Below are positions 12,131-23,972 of a DNA stretch of 64,000 bases, one piece after another. Each line of letters opens with the position of its first letter. The stretch's first letter is position 1. Under the pieces are notes generated by a model. The model ran no database searches. It had not been told where the DNA came from and was given only the letters and a program-made list of their open reading frames with translations. The translations under genes and the position numbers were made by a program. The stretch comes from Tanypteryx hageni. Its lineage: Eukaryota; Arthropoda; Insecta; Odonata; Petaluridae. Location of the stretch: NCBI GenBank assembly GCA_028673005.1, contig CM054116.1:133973681-134037680 (forward strand). The letters run 5' to 3'.

Positions 12131-13980
12131 CTGCGGCCGTAAAGACCGTTCCAAGTAAACCAGGATGAAATGCAAATTATAGCGTCGCTCTTCAGGAGGG
12201 TATTTCGGCCAGATGAGTTTATTCATTTGCTCGCTTTTTGCTGCAGCGGGAGCATAACTCTTGCCAAATTATCTAAGGAACCTATGTTATAGGGTGTAAT
12301 CTTTTGGTTGTTAAACTAAAACATTGTTCTCAATAACATAGAGTCCTTACGGAGTTGCATATATTAACATCGGGGCATGAATTATCGAGCTTGCCTCAGA
12401 ATTAATCTTAAGCAGAATAGATTCTAAAAGTATCGCACTCATCCTACATTTCCTAAATAGTTTAAATGATAATAAATATTTTAAAGAACTGTGAGAAAAT
12501 TCTAAAGAATTTAAAAAGAACAGAAATGAACACAAACCGTAACCTTCTGATATTGGATATAGCCACGAAGCTCAAAAATTTAAGAAAATAACAACTAACT
12601 AACAATAAGACGTAACTAAGCGTAAGGTGTTTACAATAGTCTTCGGTAGGTGGAGTGTAGATGAAAGCTAAAAAGTTAGTTTTTAAAATATCTCTTAAAC
12701 AATTCATATGGGAAGATGTTTCAAACAAACGTAGAAAATTAAATTTCCTATAACTTTGATCCCAGTACTTTTTTACATGGATCAAATAATAAAAACTCTG
12801 ACGTGGCCACCACATGACTTTCTCCATATGTACATTCATTTCCAAAAACATTCCAACAATTTGAGCGGCGTCACTTTGGCGACAGACTGATTTTTAACTT
12901 CCTATCTACATGAATGTTATGTCATTCGTTGAAGATGTATTCCAGTCGCGACGCCACCTCACCCTTCAGGATTTATTATTGTATAAAATACTACGTATTT
13001 TTTCGTATCGACCAGAGTTAACAAAGATTATTCTGCGTCTTTGGCGATCGTTTGAACGTGCTATATAAATTGCCATTATTACTTACATTACAGTCTTTCT
13101 TACATCGTGTTGATAACGTAATCAGGCTCATGGAATTGATTTTTTTGTCCAAGTGAGGGGTTGTTGGGGGAGGTCTGAAGAAAACTCGCTGCGTAATTAG
13201 TACTAATAGTGGAAGTGCGATGGATTTACGAATTTCGAATCGACGATTTCATCGGTTTTTATCAAATTCCCCGCTTCAATTGTATTTGTTACATAACGGA
13301 AAAAGCGAAAGTGAGAAGGCCCAACTCTCAAAAACAGTCGATATATATGCGTTTAAAAAAGTAAAAAAAAACACTTTTGCAGAGTTTCTTCTTCCATTAC
13401 CTGCTACTTTATAGCATTCTCCGTACATTCCACGTTAAAAACCGACGTAAGAAGTCGGTTTGGCTGGCGGAATGCACTAGATTGTAATGTATCTGTTTTA
13501 TAATTAATTGAGTTAAATTGTGATTGGCCGAATCTGCTGGTATACGTTTGTGTCACTAGGTGTCACTGAATGCATTGGAGAAAGTTGAGCTGGTTGAGTT
13601 TATGTAAGACTTTTAAGTAGAAATACGGATAGTTACATTATAGTTTAGAATGCAAAATTCTCTTGATGAAATAAAGGCCTGTTTCATCCATACGCTAATA
13701 GTAAAATAATATGATTCCAATATGTATATTGAACGAAAAAAAATTTATTGGCAATTTATCCTGCTTCAACGTTGATAAGTGATGCAACTGGTCGCAATTT
13801 TTTAATAGGAAGAGGTAGTTAATACCTTTCTTCCTGAACTCTTTGAAACTGACCAACTATATTCATTGCACTATCTCTTAGATACCCATTGCGCGTAGGA
13901 AAGAGGAAATCAGCCGGTCGTTATTAAAAAAAAGGATGAACCAAAAATTACTTGCCTCTACAAAAAGAACTTATTATAAC
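12131..13980. other. Intron sequence, nothing recognised
   Basis: AT-rich, no coding sense on either strand. The minus-strand frame at 12462-12851 is composition-driven. The only structure noticed is the hairpin at 13414-13475. Confidence 0.5.
13414..13475. repeat. Imperfect palindrome with perfect 8-bp inner stem
   Basis: AAACCGAC (13439-13446) pairs with GTCGGTTT (13454-13461) across a 7-nt loop. Further out, GCATTC (from 13414) and GAATGC (ending about 13475) also pair, with mismatches between. It may be the remnant of a small inverted-repeat element. Confidence 0.55.
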
Positions 13981-15372
13981 TAGGGTGAGCAGATTCTGGC
14001 TTGGTGAAAAGAGGACAAATGTTTTTAAAAAATGACGAAAAAAGAGGAAAAATAAAATTTGGTGTGCAGCCACGTTATATGAGGAATTTTTAGCCAAAGT
14101 CCAAGATGATATATATAAATTAACCATTTCTCAATATAGGTAATAGCAAATGGAACACTTAAAGCAAATGAGTGTTTAATAATATTAACTAGTCATATTT
14201 TTCAGAGCTGCTTACTCTCTTCAGCAATTCCTCATCATTAACTATGCTATCAAAGAACTCAATGCATGATAAATGGTTAAAATTATATTTCGTTATTAAA
14301 GGACCTTTAACTGAATCAACCGACTAATTATTACTTTTATCCATCCATTGAGCATTCATTAAACTAAAAATAAGCTCAATACCCATTGTGAGTGGGAATT
14401 GAAAAGACGAGCTAACAAATTTATTCCGACAGGTTTCGCCTGTTAAAGCATCATCATTTAATGGATTTTTAAAAAACGTTCCTAAATAATGATAGTATTT
14501 CAAGTGAAAGAAATAAGATTTTTACTGGCTCATACATTTTCAGAATTCTTTCAATGACGAAAAATGGACAACCACCTCGTTCTCAAATGTTTTAGAAGTT
14601 GACTATAATCGTAGAAACAGCCACAAAATGTTTTCAGCCTTTCTGTTCTAACTGTAGTACTGAAAAAGTGTTATAGATATTGACCAACATTGTTTAATAT
14701 CTACTGGTAGTTAATCAGTTGCATATTTAACCCAATTATTTAATATATGGGCAGGACATCCAATACCAATTAGCTGTCCAAAGTTCTGCTGACAAGGGTG
14801 CAAAGACATTGTTTTGACCCTTTTTGTTTACACTGTCAAAAATTGGTTTTGCAGTCATCTGCTCCAAATGCAATACACTTTTCTGTCCTACTATAATGTA
14901 TTTTATATAAACTGACTTATTGTCTCTGCTGATCCACTTGAAACAGATTTCAATGCAACTAGCTTATCTGAGAGTCTTTCAACAAGATGATCAAAATGCT
15001 GTATGATAATTGGAAAAGGTTTTGTTGATAAATTATTACTACCATCAGTCGAGACCACAGTGTACTAAACCTCATGCTTAACTTTTTATTAATTGTAGCG
15101 AATATGTTGCTAATACTTAGTTAACAATTGCTTGTCTTGGTACTGGCTGATGAAATTTTAGTGGCTGTCTTAGAATTGGCAAGTAATTTTGCATGTAGCT
15201 TATTTGTGCAATCCACTGAACTGAAGTGATGGCAAACTGTATGAAAGCTTAAAGTTGCTTCACAAGCAAAAATAATTTCAGTATTCTTGCTGTTTTTAAT
15301 GACAACATAGTTTATAATTTTCCCTGATGTATTTTCAGATATGCTATTTTTCTTATGTATCATTGAATTCAA
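13981..15372 (-). pseudogene. Decayed hAT-superfamily transposase (ZBED/FAM200-like)
   Basis: Reading the minus strand from 15372, broken frames give EATLSFHTVCHH and VDCTNKLHAKLL, then VSTDGSNN with PFPIIIQHFD, then GIGCPAHILNN with LPVDIKQ, then a downstream LKNPLNDDALTGETCRNKF-like region. This order matches the transposase of hAT elements related to domesticated ZBED5/FAM200 proteins: the STD block carries the first catalytic Asp, and CPAHILNN is the conserved C-x2-H region before the inserted domain. Several stops (for example within YATD*LPVD) and frame changes show it is dead. The + strand sequence TAGGGTGAGCAGATTCTGG at 13982 may be the element's end, but a matching inverted end past 15372 was not found. 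Confidence 0.75.
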
Positions 15373-17009
15373 ATGCTGCTACAAAGAGAACCCCGAAAAC
15401 TATAGGTCGATTTCCTAAACTTCATTATCGTGCAAGATACTTAAGCACATAGTCTTCAGCTCTGTAATACGCTATTTAGATAAGTGATTCCCAGCCGGGT
15501 GTGCCTGAGGCGCCCCAGGGCGACCAGCGTCACTTATTAGGGTGACCAGAAAGGGCGATCGAAAGATGTGGTGCGATCGATATCGATGTTGTGCTCATAT
15601 ATGCGCGTTAATAGACGCGTTCAGCCGAGAAAGTGATCGAAACCTGCAAGTGCTGGGGAATTGCGGCTTCTAAAAATCTCTTAACAGTATAGATACGTGT
15701 TTCGGTTTGAAGACCGGAGGAGATGTTTATTTGTCCATGGATGGCTCTCTCTCCAGACGAAATGCATTTTTCTATCTTCCAACATTTCTTGGGGAGGAGA
15801 AAGAACCTTAGGCACTCCGGGTTCTGTTATCTTTTTCGTCACCATTCATTCAGATCAACACAGGGAAATAAAAGGGTCATTTCCTGCAGGTATCTGAGCG
15901 CCTTTAAAGATATTTACCATGCGGCCTGTCGAAAAAGAATGCATTCGGATTGCATGGGAAATACGCATGGATCTCTCCATAAATTTTAGTCTGAAGGATA
16001 ACTTTACACAGTACGGAGGCAACTTAGATCACTTTGAGGATCATCAAAAAAAAGCATAATTATTACGGTAAGGCCATTATTTTCTGTCATTTTTTGTCTT
16101 ATTCTACACCTACTGCGCGATTCTAGCGTCTTTGCTTACACTTTTAGTCGTTATTAGAAGTAATTTTCTGAACAACTTACAAGGAAGTTAAATAAATGCA
16201 ATATATATATTATATATGTAAATACAAGAAAACTGTAAAGTGAAGCATTCCGTGAACTTGTAATAATGTGGCACCATATAGCACTTCAGGACATAATGTA
16301 CCCAACCACTATGAGTTCCGAATTGATGTACGTAGACATTAATTTATCAAATCGGGGAAATCTGCGAAGACTTATTCGAGATATTTGAATAAGATCAGAT
16401 TGACAACTAAGCAAAACATGAGACTTATGTTTTGTGTTCCGAAATTGGAGGTTTTCAGTTCTTGCGTTCGTTAGTGCTTTGGAAAGACCAAAGCCGGAAT
16501 AAGGAGCCCTGGGGCCATGGCGCAAAATGTTTCGCAGGTCCCTCCTTCCACCTCACACACATTGTCTGGGGCGCCTTTTATCACGGGGCCCAGGCGCAAA
16601 TGCGCCACTTCGTCCCGGTTAATCATTGGGAAAGACCTTTTAAATCAAGTTAATAGCTTTGAGATAAAAATTAAAATATCGGATCCGCTTCACGAACTAT
16701 TGATAATTTATCGGCATTTATTATAGAATATCGCACAGATCAGAGCTTTGAAGAATTGCTAACAGCTTCTGAAGAATTAGTAAATATACTAGAATTTAAA
16801 ATACGCTTTAAATACGCCCTTCAAAGGAAACTAGGCTATTATATACATAAAGATGAATCGCACAGAATCCAAGATATATTTAGATTAATTTGTTAAAATA
16901 ATCTCTACAAATTAAATGAAATAAAAAATAAAGACCTTAAAATATTAACAAGAATAAAGACATCAATTCTCTTGAATGCTAATATTAATGAAAGACGCTT
17001 TGTATCGGG
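15373..17009. other. Intron sequence with unresolved repeats
   Basis: No gene recognised. TAGGGTGACCAGAAAGG at about 15538 resembles the sequence at 13982, in the same orientation. GC-richer sequence at 16500-16620 (containing GGCGCAAATGCGCCA, a near-palindrome) looks like part of an old element. A short TA palindrome lies at 16201-16219. The segment 16720-17000 may be the 5' continuation of the CR1-like fragment that starts clearly at 17010. Confidence 0.4.
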
Positions 17010-17136
17010 GCGCCTATAGCGGTAGCGGGTTCCTCAGGGAAGTGTATTAGGTCCACCACTATTCTTAATATATGTAAATGATATCTGCTCGGAAGTTAGT
17101 AGTAAAATTAGACTTTTCGCCGATGATACCGTTCTA

Positions 17137-17912
17137 CAGGGTGTTCCTAAATTATAACGACAAAGTGATATGGATTGTAGGGCGGCATGCTCGATGTGCG
17201 AAGCACCCGGTCGCTGTGTCCGGAGCAGATTCCTATGCGAGCTACGAGGTGAGAAAACTCCTACCTAAGCGCTCGGTGTTAAGACAAACCTTGTGCTTTG
17301 CACGGCACTTGTGATGCGCTTTATCGGTGCACGGTGAAATGTTTTGCTCACTCTGTTTGTCTAGTGTTGCTTGCAGGCACGAGTGTGCGACTTGCGGATG
17401 GTGCATTCGGTGGTGTGTGTGTTAGTCGAGTTAGAAGAAAAAGAAATTGGAACTTCCGGACGTAACAGCATGTTATATTAATCCACAATTACCGTACTGA
17501 GTACGGGACAAGATTCATTGGAGGAGGTACTCGAACTGGGGCCCCCAACCTAAAACGCAACATGCATTTTCCGAACAATGATTGCCCCGTTCGTTCGAAA
17601 ATTCCCGTCGTGTTGCGGATTTAATCACAAGCAGCCTGGATGCGAGGGAAAAGATCCGCCTCTTGACCGACTGCATTTTCATACGCAAGGCTCTTGATGT
17701 GACCCCAAACAAAAACATCCAGAGGATTGAGATCCGGGGAGCGAGCTGCCTAATGGATGGGTTGCCTTAACAGCGGGTGCTTAGGTACGAGATTTCTTAC
17801 CTCGTAGCTCGAACCGGAAACTGCTCCGGACACAGAGACCAGATGTTTCGCATATCGGGCATGCCGCCCTACAACCCCTATCATTTTGTCATTATTATTT
17901 AGGAACACCCTG
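17137..17912. mobile_element. Tc1/mariner-type DNA transposon with about 170-bp inverted ends, nested in a LINE
   Basis: The left end CAGGGTGTTCCTAAATTA and the right end (reverse-complemented) CAGGGTGTTCCTAAATAA continue to match inward for roughly 170 bp, including GTAGGGCGGCATGC, GTGTCCGGAGCAG and CGAGCTACGAGGT. A TA precedes the left end (17135-17136); the right end is followed by TGTATA, close to but not exactly a TA duplication. It carries a transposase C-terminal fragment on the minus strand. At 776 bp it is an internally deleted copy. Confidence 0.85.
17560..17746 (-). pseudogene. Mariner-like transposase C-terminal fragment
   Basis: From 17746 the minus strand reads ARSPDLNPLDVFVWGHIKSL, then a DLFPRIQAACD block, a TAA, then IRNTTGIFERTGQSL. 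SPDLNPLD-x3-WG is the block holding the last catalytic acidic residue of Tc1/mariner DDE transposases (here Asp), and the RIQAACD/IRNTPGIFERVRQS region is typical of the insect DUF4817-containing relatives. The fragment lacks the first two catalytic residues and has an in-frame stop, so it is non-functional. Confidence 0.8.
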
Positions 17913-18985
17913 TGTATAAATAAATAAAAAACCAGGAGGACCATCAGTCGCTGAATGATGACTTAAGAGCTATTTCAGCATGTTGCAAAGAATGGCAAAT
18001 TGAAATTAATTACACTAAATGTGCCGCAGTTACGTTCTGGAAAAGTAAAAACAAAGAAGTAGGATTCGAGTATATAATAGATGGAATGAATATTTAAGCA
18101 GCTGAGAATGTTAAATATTTAGGAGTAACAATTTGTCGAGACCTTTCGTGGGACATGCACATTCTTCGAGTTATAGGCGCGGCCAACAAGAAACTGGCTT
18201 TCATATGCAGAATAGTACGGAACACTACAGATAAAGTACGTGAAGCATATTACTTATCACTGGTCAGACCACAAGTGGAATACGCCTCAAGGATCCGTAT
18301 TAGAAGGGACATATAATTCGATTAGAAAGAGTAGAGCGCAGAGCAGCTACATTCGTAGTACGAAAGTACGAACATAAGGAAAGCGTCACTTTGTCAGACG
18401 ATTGTGGCATTTGCCATAGGCGCCATTTGCAAAAGGAACCAAACGTCCCCTCTAAAAACACGAAAAGTTTATTTTCCTATAAAGAAGTATTAATTTAATA
18501 CAAAAATATTTAAATTATGTTTAATGAAAACGCTAATATTCCTTATGAGAACGTAGCAAAAATCACATTCTACATGCAAAAGGTGTTTCCTTAAAAATCT
18601 GCCCTATGCCCTATATCTCGCAGTTATGCCTCTGCACCTCATTATAGAGTGATTTGAACTGAGTACCACTGGAGGACCGTAGATTGAACTCAAGGTTGAA
18701 GCTTTTGGAGAAATAAAGGTCGTATTGTCTAAAAGAGAAGGTTTTAGGAATAATTGAAGCACCAACATATATAGGCAGAAACGACCGTGGCGATAAGATA
18801 CGTGAGATCGATTGTAGGACGGGGCGTTATCTAGGTTCGTTCTTTCCGAGGACAATACGATATCACAATAGAAAATTTCAACCCGCGAGAGACAATATTT
18901 AGGTAGGTTTTGATGCATTACATCCCCTGCCACCCACCAATTAGGTGAATTGCAGGGTAACATGTAGATGTAGAAACATCTTGAT

Positions 18986-20096
18986 TTTGTTTTATATTAT
19001 ACCCGAGTATATAATATGAATATGAAAAATTTACTACTGTAAGTAGATGTACGCTATTAGAACAAATAAAGTATGACTTCGTCTATTTTTTGTGTGGGTC
19101 CATTTTCCTTGACAGAAACTTTTTATAACGCTCCGATGCTCTTGAAATTGAAGGTATATATGGTTACATGGTTATTTATATAAACAAAAATGTTTCGTTA
19201 CAGGCTTGTTTAATTCTCTTTAACCATTGCTGAAATTTATGCGGTCAGGCATTACCTTCTTTGCGTAGCTGCACATTCATTTTTTAGTAAAAGATATCCA
19301 ATATGAACAAGGTGCGTAAAAAAACAAATGCGTGTGCTGAATCTTTCAGAAAATTTACGGCTCTCAGGTGAGTGACATTGCTAGAAAACGTTTCGGTCTT
19401 CCTTCAAATGGATTCACATGATGCATGGATATGTATCTTACGTAAAGGCATTGAACAGAATGTCTTGATTTACACCGAAACAGTACCTTCTGTAAAATTC
19501 AGGATCCACAAATAAACTGCTAGCGTCTAAAGGTTCACTTTATTATGAATCTATGGAATGTTTTCTGAAAATCACGCAATGAGCTATAATATTTTGTTCA
19601 AGCTCATTTAAATTTTTAATCGTAGATCCATTTGGATGACAAACTTTTTTTCTTTCTTTATTATTTATTGTTAGAAGACAGATATAGAGTTTTGACCCGA
19701 GGAGAAAAATAAAGATGTTCAATTCAAAGTCAGCGAAAGATTGAGAAGTCCAGAGAAATAGACTGCTAATAACGTCTTGCACGATGTTTCGTGTTCTCAC
19801 CTCTTTTTAGATAGAATATTTACTGCCGCAGTAACTTACGCTTTAACATCTTTCCTTGATTAAACGCAACGTAATGTCATATCTACACCGTTTGTAAACA
19901 GTAAAAAAAGTAATCTCTCTCCGTGCGGTACATTTAAACCAAGTGAAGTCTTTCCCCATTTAAACCAAGTTAACGTGAAAAACATTTCGTTATTCATCGG
20001 ATGAACTAAAGCACCGTAAGTATGAAGGGTATATTAAGAAGAATAAGGAAGGAAGAGTGATGATGTGACTGATAAGAAGACAGAGCCGGAGTCATT
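18986..20096. other. Intron sequence, nothing recognised
   Basis: AT-rich sequence without coding sense on either strand. The minus-strand frame at 19543-19800 has no similarity I recognise. Confidence 0.5.
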
Positions 20097-20159
20097 TCAT
20101 GCGTAATTAAAATTGGCATTTAAGGAAAACTGGGCGACTAATGAGAATGAGAATGAGAA

Positions 20160-20662
20160 AGTAGTCTTATGAGATCGCCTCGGTGTCCGGGGGTGTGTGT
20201 GATTGCGCTCGTACGCGCATGCGAGCTTGCGTGTGTGTGTGTGTCCCACTAACATCTTCTTCATGAATGGACCGATTTCCATGAAACTTGGTGTAAGGTT
20301 AGTGCTCTCGGAGACTACCTCCGGGCCATAATTTGTATTCCGAATTTATAGGTCCCGAGTTCGACTCCAGGTGAGTTCTTCCCCATTTTATTTACATGTT
20401 TAATCTAAAATTCGTCGTACAGAGAGTTTTTCTTTTGCATTTTAAAATATTTTAGAATTATGATATCAGAGAGGGATCTATACTGTTCTAAGAGGAAAAA
20501 GTGAAGATTTGTATTCTTATCACACAGTTTTGATTTTCTATCGTATTTATTTGAATTTCTCTCAAAAACTTTCGTTTCGGTATTTTGAAAGCCATTTATT
20601 CGATCTGTTGCTATGGTGATGGTTATTGTCGGACTCGGCTGGAGCATAGCCGAGTGCCGAGA
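20160..20662 (-). repeat. Dispersed family with tRNA-like B box, copy 1 (reverse orientation)
   Basis: In the orientation opposite to the 37.5-kb copy it contains a GT-rich run, ATGAATGGACCGATTTCCATG, a B-box-like GAGTTCGACTCC (20353-20364), and a TTGCTATGGTGATGG block. The same ordered landmarks recur in reverse complement at 35.5-36.0 and 37.5-38.1 kb, and in the same orientation at 55.0-55.5 kb. No protein is encoded. The edge near 20630-20660 has an ACTCGGCT/AGCCGAGT hairpin. Confidence 0.65.
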
Positions 20663-20663
20663 C

Positions 20664-23600
20664 ATATTTGTTTAAGTCGAGTCGAGTCGAGTCTTTACCT
20701 GGCTGTTGAAGTGAACGGACGTGCCTTTCACTTGCTCCTGCGAGCTCCTACGTAGCCTCGAGCGACTAGAGTAGCTGTAGCATTAGAGTAGCTGTAGTGT
20801 TAAGTAGAACTAACAATTTACTTTATTCTATTGTTATCCTTCGGTAATTTTATTTAACATTCGTTTAAGTTATGTAATTAGTTTTGTTATAACATCCACG
20901 TTATAGTTTTTATTTTTCTCTACCGTAATAGTTAACTTTTAAGCCTCGTAGTTTCTTGCTAGAAATTTCATTCTCCCTTTTACAAAATAATATTTATATC
21001 ATAGTAGTTATTGTGTATTAGCATATTCTCGTTACATTTGTAAGGTTGTTTTAGTTTTACGCTCCATAGTATTTATATTTTTCGTTGTTGTGTACTATCA
21101 TCTCCTGTGCGTGATCTAACCTTGTTTGTGTTGTTTACGCCTTTCACTTTATACCTGCGCTTGACCCTTTCTCGTACGCTACACGAAGAGCGTCCCCGCT
21201 TTAAAACAGACCAAATTCTTTAGCCTTATCCCATTTCAGCTTTTGTTTTTATATTGTAACTCTTTTGCGTTAGTATATAAATTAGGTAAGTTTAGGATGG
21301 CTTCACCGAGGACTCCCGTTTCCTCCTTCTTGTGCGCCGCTGGTTGCGAGGCCATGAGGGCTCGAATCACGGAGCTGGAGAGGGTGGTTGCGGACCTCCT
21401 TCAGAGGGTGGAAAGGTCCGAGGCAGCCTTGGTTCGTGTGGGGGGTGCGGGGTCATCCCTGAAAGCTCGCCGCGCCAAATTGGCGGCCCGGGTTCGCCTG
21501 GGTGCGGCAGCCGGTAGAGTGATCGGGGTTGACTCTGACTCCTTACCGCGGGCTGAGGGTCCTCGGGCTGGGAAATCCGATGAGTGGAGAGTGGTGTCCA
21601 CTCGGGGAGATCGTGGGGTGGTGCTGCGGAGGCAGGGAGTTGGGAATGCTTCGGCTGACTCGCTTCCTGTCAGTAATAGGTTCGAGGTGTTGTCGGAGGA
21701 CGACTCCACGGCCATTGCGCCCGTACCCACTCCCGTCTCTTCGATGGAGGCCGGGCCCAAGGGGAGTCGGGTTGGGAAGGGAGGGTTGTTAGTGTTAGGT
21801 AGCTCTAACGTTCGGCGTGTAATGGCACCCCTGTTATCCAGTGCCCGCCGGGAGGGAGTTGAAGAGCGGGTCTTCTCCAGATGTATATCAGGAGGCACGG
21901 TGCCGCAAGTGACCAACACGGTGAGAGAAGCGGTAGTGGCGACAGGTTGCTCTCGGCTGCGGGTGGTGGCCCATGTTGGGACTAACGACGCCTCGAAGCG
22001 CGGGTCCGAGGAGATTTTAAGTTCTTTTAAGGACTTGGCCTCTGAGGTTGCTCGTGTCCGAGAGGAGTCGGGTTCCGATGTGCGGCTTACTGTCTGCAGT
22101 ATAGTCCCTAGGATTGACCGCGGTTCTGAGGTTTGGAGTAGAGTTGAAGGTCTGAACCGAAGGCTGTGGAATTTCTGTCGGGACTTGGGAGTGGACTTCG
22201 TCGACCTACGACCGAATATCGAATCGTGCAGGACACCACTGGATCACTCTGGTGTTCACTACACGCCCGAATCGGCTCAGAGAGTAGCGAGTAGGATTCT
22301 CGAGCACAGTAGGGATTTTTTAGGCTAGAGAGTAGGGCAGGGTGTAGGTCAGTTTTGGGTCAGGGGATAATCGATGCATTTGTAGAAAATAAGAATCCCG
22401 CAAGATTATCTAATGATAGAATATACACCGAGCGTGACATGCAGCACCAATTTCGCGATAGGTCATTGATAGAATGTTCCGTTAAGGGCGCGACGGGTCG
22501 CAATTCCAATTTTGATGCGACGCCATACAGTCGTGGGAGTAATTGTGGTGGAAGCGCATGTAGTTTTAGAGTGGAAGAGAAAGTCAAGGGTGAGATTAGC
22601 ATGCGAAGTGATAGTGAGAAATTAAACGTCGTCGTACTGAACTGTCGCAGCATCCGTAGGAAAATTGCTGAGTTCGAGCATATTATTCGCAGTCTGCATG
22701 CCGACGTCGTGATAGGCACAGAAAGTTGGTTAACGGATGAAATTCAGAGTCAGGAGATATTTCCTAGAGACTATCGTGTCTATAGAAAAGATCGCGCTAA
22801 TAGATCGGGCGGGGGAGTTTTCATAGCGGTTAGCGATAAGTACGATAGCAGTGAGATTCCGATAAGTGACAAGGATATCGAGAGTGTTTGGTGCCGCATA
22901 GGTAAAGATGGCTCCAAAAAGGTGTTCATATGCTCGTTTTACAGGACACCTAACGCTGGTGTAGATTGTATTTTAAGTCTCGAGAAACAATTATCAAAGC
23001 TTAGACTGATAAATCAAGATGGTATCGTTATAGTCGGTGGTGACTTTAACTTACACTCAATTGATTGGGAAAATCTATGTTTCGAATCTAGAGGTAAAGA
23101 ACGCGAATCCTGTGAGGCATTAATCGAAACATTCTGCGAGCACTCTCTCCTTCAATTAGTCAGAAAGCCAACGCGATTGGGAAACATATTAGATTTATTA
23201 GCAACTAACGTCCCAGAAAGAATAAACAAAGTCACCATTGAAGATGGGATAAGTGATCATCAGGCCGTATATGCAGAGTGTAAGTTGAAAATCGAGAGGC
23301 ACCCCAAGCCTCAAAGAAAGTTTTATATATTTGCTAGGGCAAACTTTTCAAGCTTCAGGTCGCGCCTGCGAGAAATACTACCTGGCTTCCGTGATATGAC
23401 CGAACGATCAGGTGCTGAGTCGTCATGGAAACTATTCAAGGATATAATGCTAGAGAGTATCGATAAGTACATTCCAATTAAATCGAAGGTCGACAATAAA
23501 GAGCCACGTTGGTACAATAAGCAAGTTAGGAGTGCGCTTAGGCGTCAGAGAATATGCCACGCGAAAATAAAAAATATGCCGTCTACATCATCCGATGAAT

Positions 23601-23796
23601 ATAGAGCAACTAAAGTTAAGACGTATAAGGAATCCCGCGCTAAAGCGAGAACTGCTATGCGCGAAGCTTTTACTAATTTCCGGAATAAGGTATTAAATAA
23701 TTATTTGAAGGAGGACCCTAAAGCGTTTTGGTCCTATGTGAGAGAGGTCCAAGGTAGAGGCCCTACAATACCTTCCCTGCGTAACAGAAATATTTG
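20664..23796 (+). mobile_element. 5' part of a CR1-type LINE, lacking its RT and 3' end
   Basis: It has a GC-moderate 5' UTR (starting near a (GTCGA)n run at about 20677-20692), then ORF1 (21297-22328) and the endonuclease part of ORF2 (22355-23797). Similarity to CR1 ORF2 stops sharply after the residues SLRNRN at 23793, before the reverse transcriptase. LINEs normally lose their 5' end, so loss of the 3' end points to later deletion or replacement. Downstream sequence contains a Helitron helicase scrap on the other strand (23891-23972). Confidence 0.8.
21297..22328 (+). CDS. CR1-type LINE ORF1 with SGNH/esterase-like domain
   Basis: Intact 343-residue frame. I chose the ATG at 21297 (MASPRTP), because the frame upstream to 21243 has only a TTG. 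Residues about 17-45 form a short heptad-like segment (RITELERVVADLLQRVERSE), probably a coiled coil. After an Arg/Ser-rich linker, residues 163-343 look like an SGNH hydrolase: block I LVLGSSNVRRV (Ser about 169), block III HVGTNDA (Asn about 229), and a C-terminal block DHSGVHY with His about 321. The usual Asp three residues before the His is Ser here; an Asp lies five residues before. In CR1 elements ORF1 binds RNA and often carries such an esterase; the enzyme activity here is inferred and may be lost. Codon use is GC-rich compared with the flanks. ORF2 starts 26 bp downstream. Confidence 0.85.
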   Translation: MASPRTPVSSFLCAAGCEAMRARITELERVVADLLQRVERSEAALVRVGGAGSSLKARRAKLAARVRLGAAAGRVIGVDSDSLPRAEGPRAGKSDEWRVVSTRGDRGVVLRRQGVGNASADSLPVSNRFEVLSEDDSTAIAPVPTPVSSMEAGPKGSRVGKGGLLVLGSSNVRRVMAPLLSSARREGVEERVFSRCISGGTVPQVTNTVREAVVATGCSRLRVVAHVGTNDASKRGSEEILSSFKDLASEVARVREESGSDVRLTVCSIVPRIDRGSEVWSRVEGLNRRLWNFCRDLGVDFVDLRPNIESCRTPLDHSGVHYTPESAQRVASRILEHSRDFLG

Positions 23797-23797
23797 A
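22355..23797 (+). pseudogene. CR1-type LINE ORF2, endonuclease only (3'-truncated)
   Basis: Open for 480 codons from a TTG at 22355; the first ATG is at 22439, and similarity begins at LNVVVLNCRSIRRK near 22624. The APE endonuclease motifs are present in order: VVIGTESWL (catalytic Glu), SGGGVFIAV, VFICSFYRTP, VGGDFNLHSIDW, LLATNVPERI, and GISDHQAVY (catalytic Asp-His). The linker toward RT follows (EPRWYNKQVRSALRRQR, DPKAFWSYV). It ends at TGA right after a junction where the RT domain should start. The endonuclease nicks target DNA for target-primed reverse transcription; without RT this copy cannot move by itself. Confidence 0.88.
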
Positions 23798-23890
23798 AAA
23801 AGATTTTACAGATTCATATAATATGTTCCAAAAAATCTCGTAGCATTTCTTTATAAACAATATTTCTTGTGTAGAAATAACCATCTCTCA

Positions 23891-23972
23891 TCTTTCTTTG
23901 GCCATAATTTTCTAAGATCTTAGCTTTGATGTCTTCTAAACGTGTAACTCTGGAAAAGGCGACGTATAGCTG
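23891..23972 (-). pseudogene. Helitron/Pif1 helicase C-terminal scrap
   Basis: From 23972 the minus strand reads QLYVAFSRVTRLEDIKAKIL, which matches motif VI of the Pif1-like helicase of Helitron RepHel proteins (QLYVALSRV) and the residues that follow it. Only about 27 codons are recognisable. The upstream motif V region is not present before 23972. Confidence 0.7.

Larger units (their letters stand above)
17010..18985 (+). pseudogene. 3' half of a CR1-like LINE (RT and C-terminus), interrupted
   Basis: The first part (about 17028-17134) reads [20 protein letters not shown] and then [11 protein letters not shown], the RT4 and RT5 blocks with the catalytic FADD. A separate DNA transposon (17137-17912) interrupts it. 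The frame resumes after 17915 with DDLRAISACCKEWQIEIN, VKYLGVTICRDLSWD, ANKKLAFICRI and SLVRPQVEYA, all typical of CR1/L2-group RT thumb regions, with one stop before AAENVKYLG. Shifted frames give RLERVERRAATFV, and near 18755 IEAPTYIGRNDR, KIREIDCRTGRY and FFPRTIR. The element ends near 18977 with a TGTAGATGTAGA-like tail. About 200 bp near 18410-18600 do not match and may be another insertion. Confidence 0.85.
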
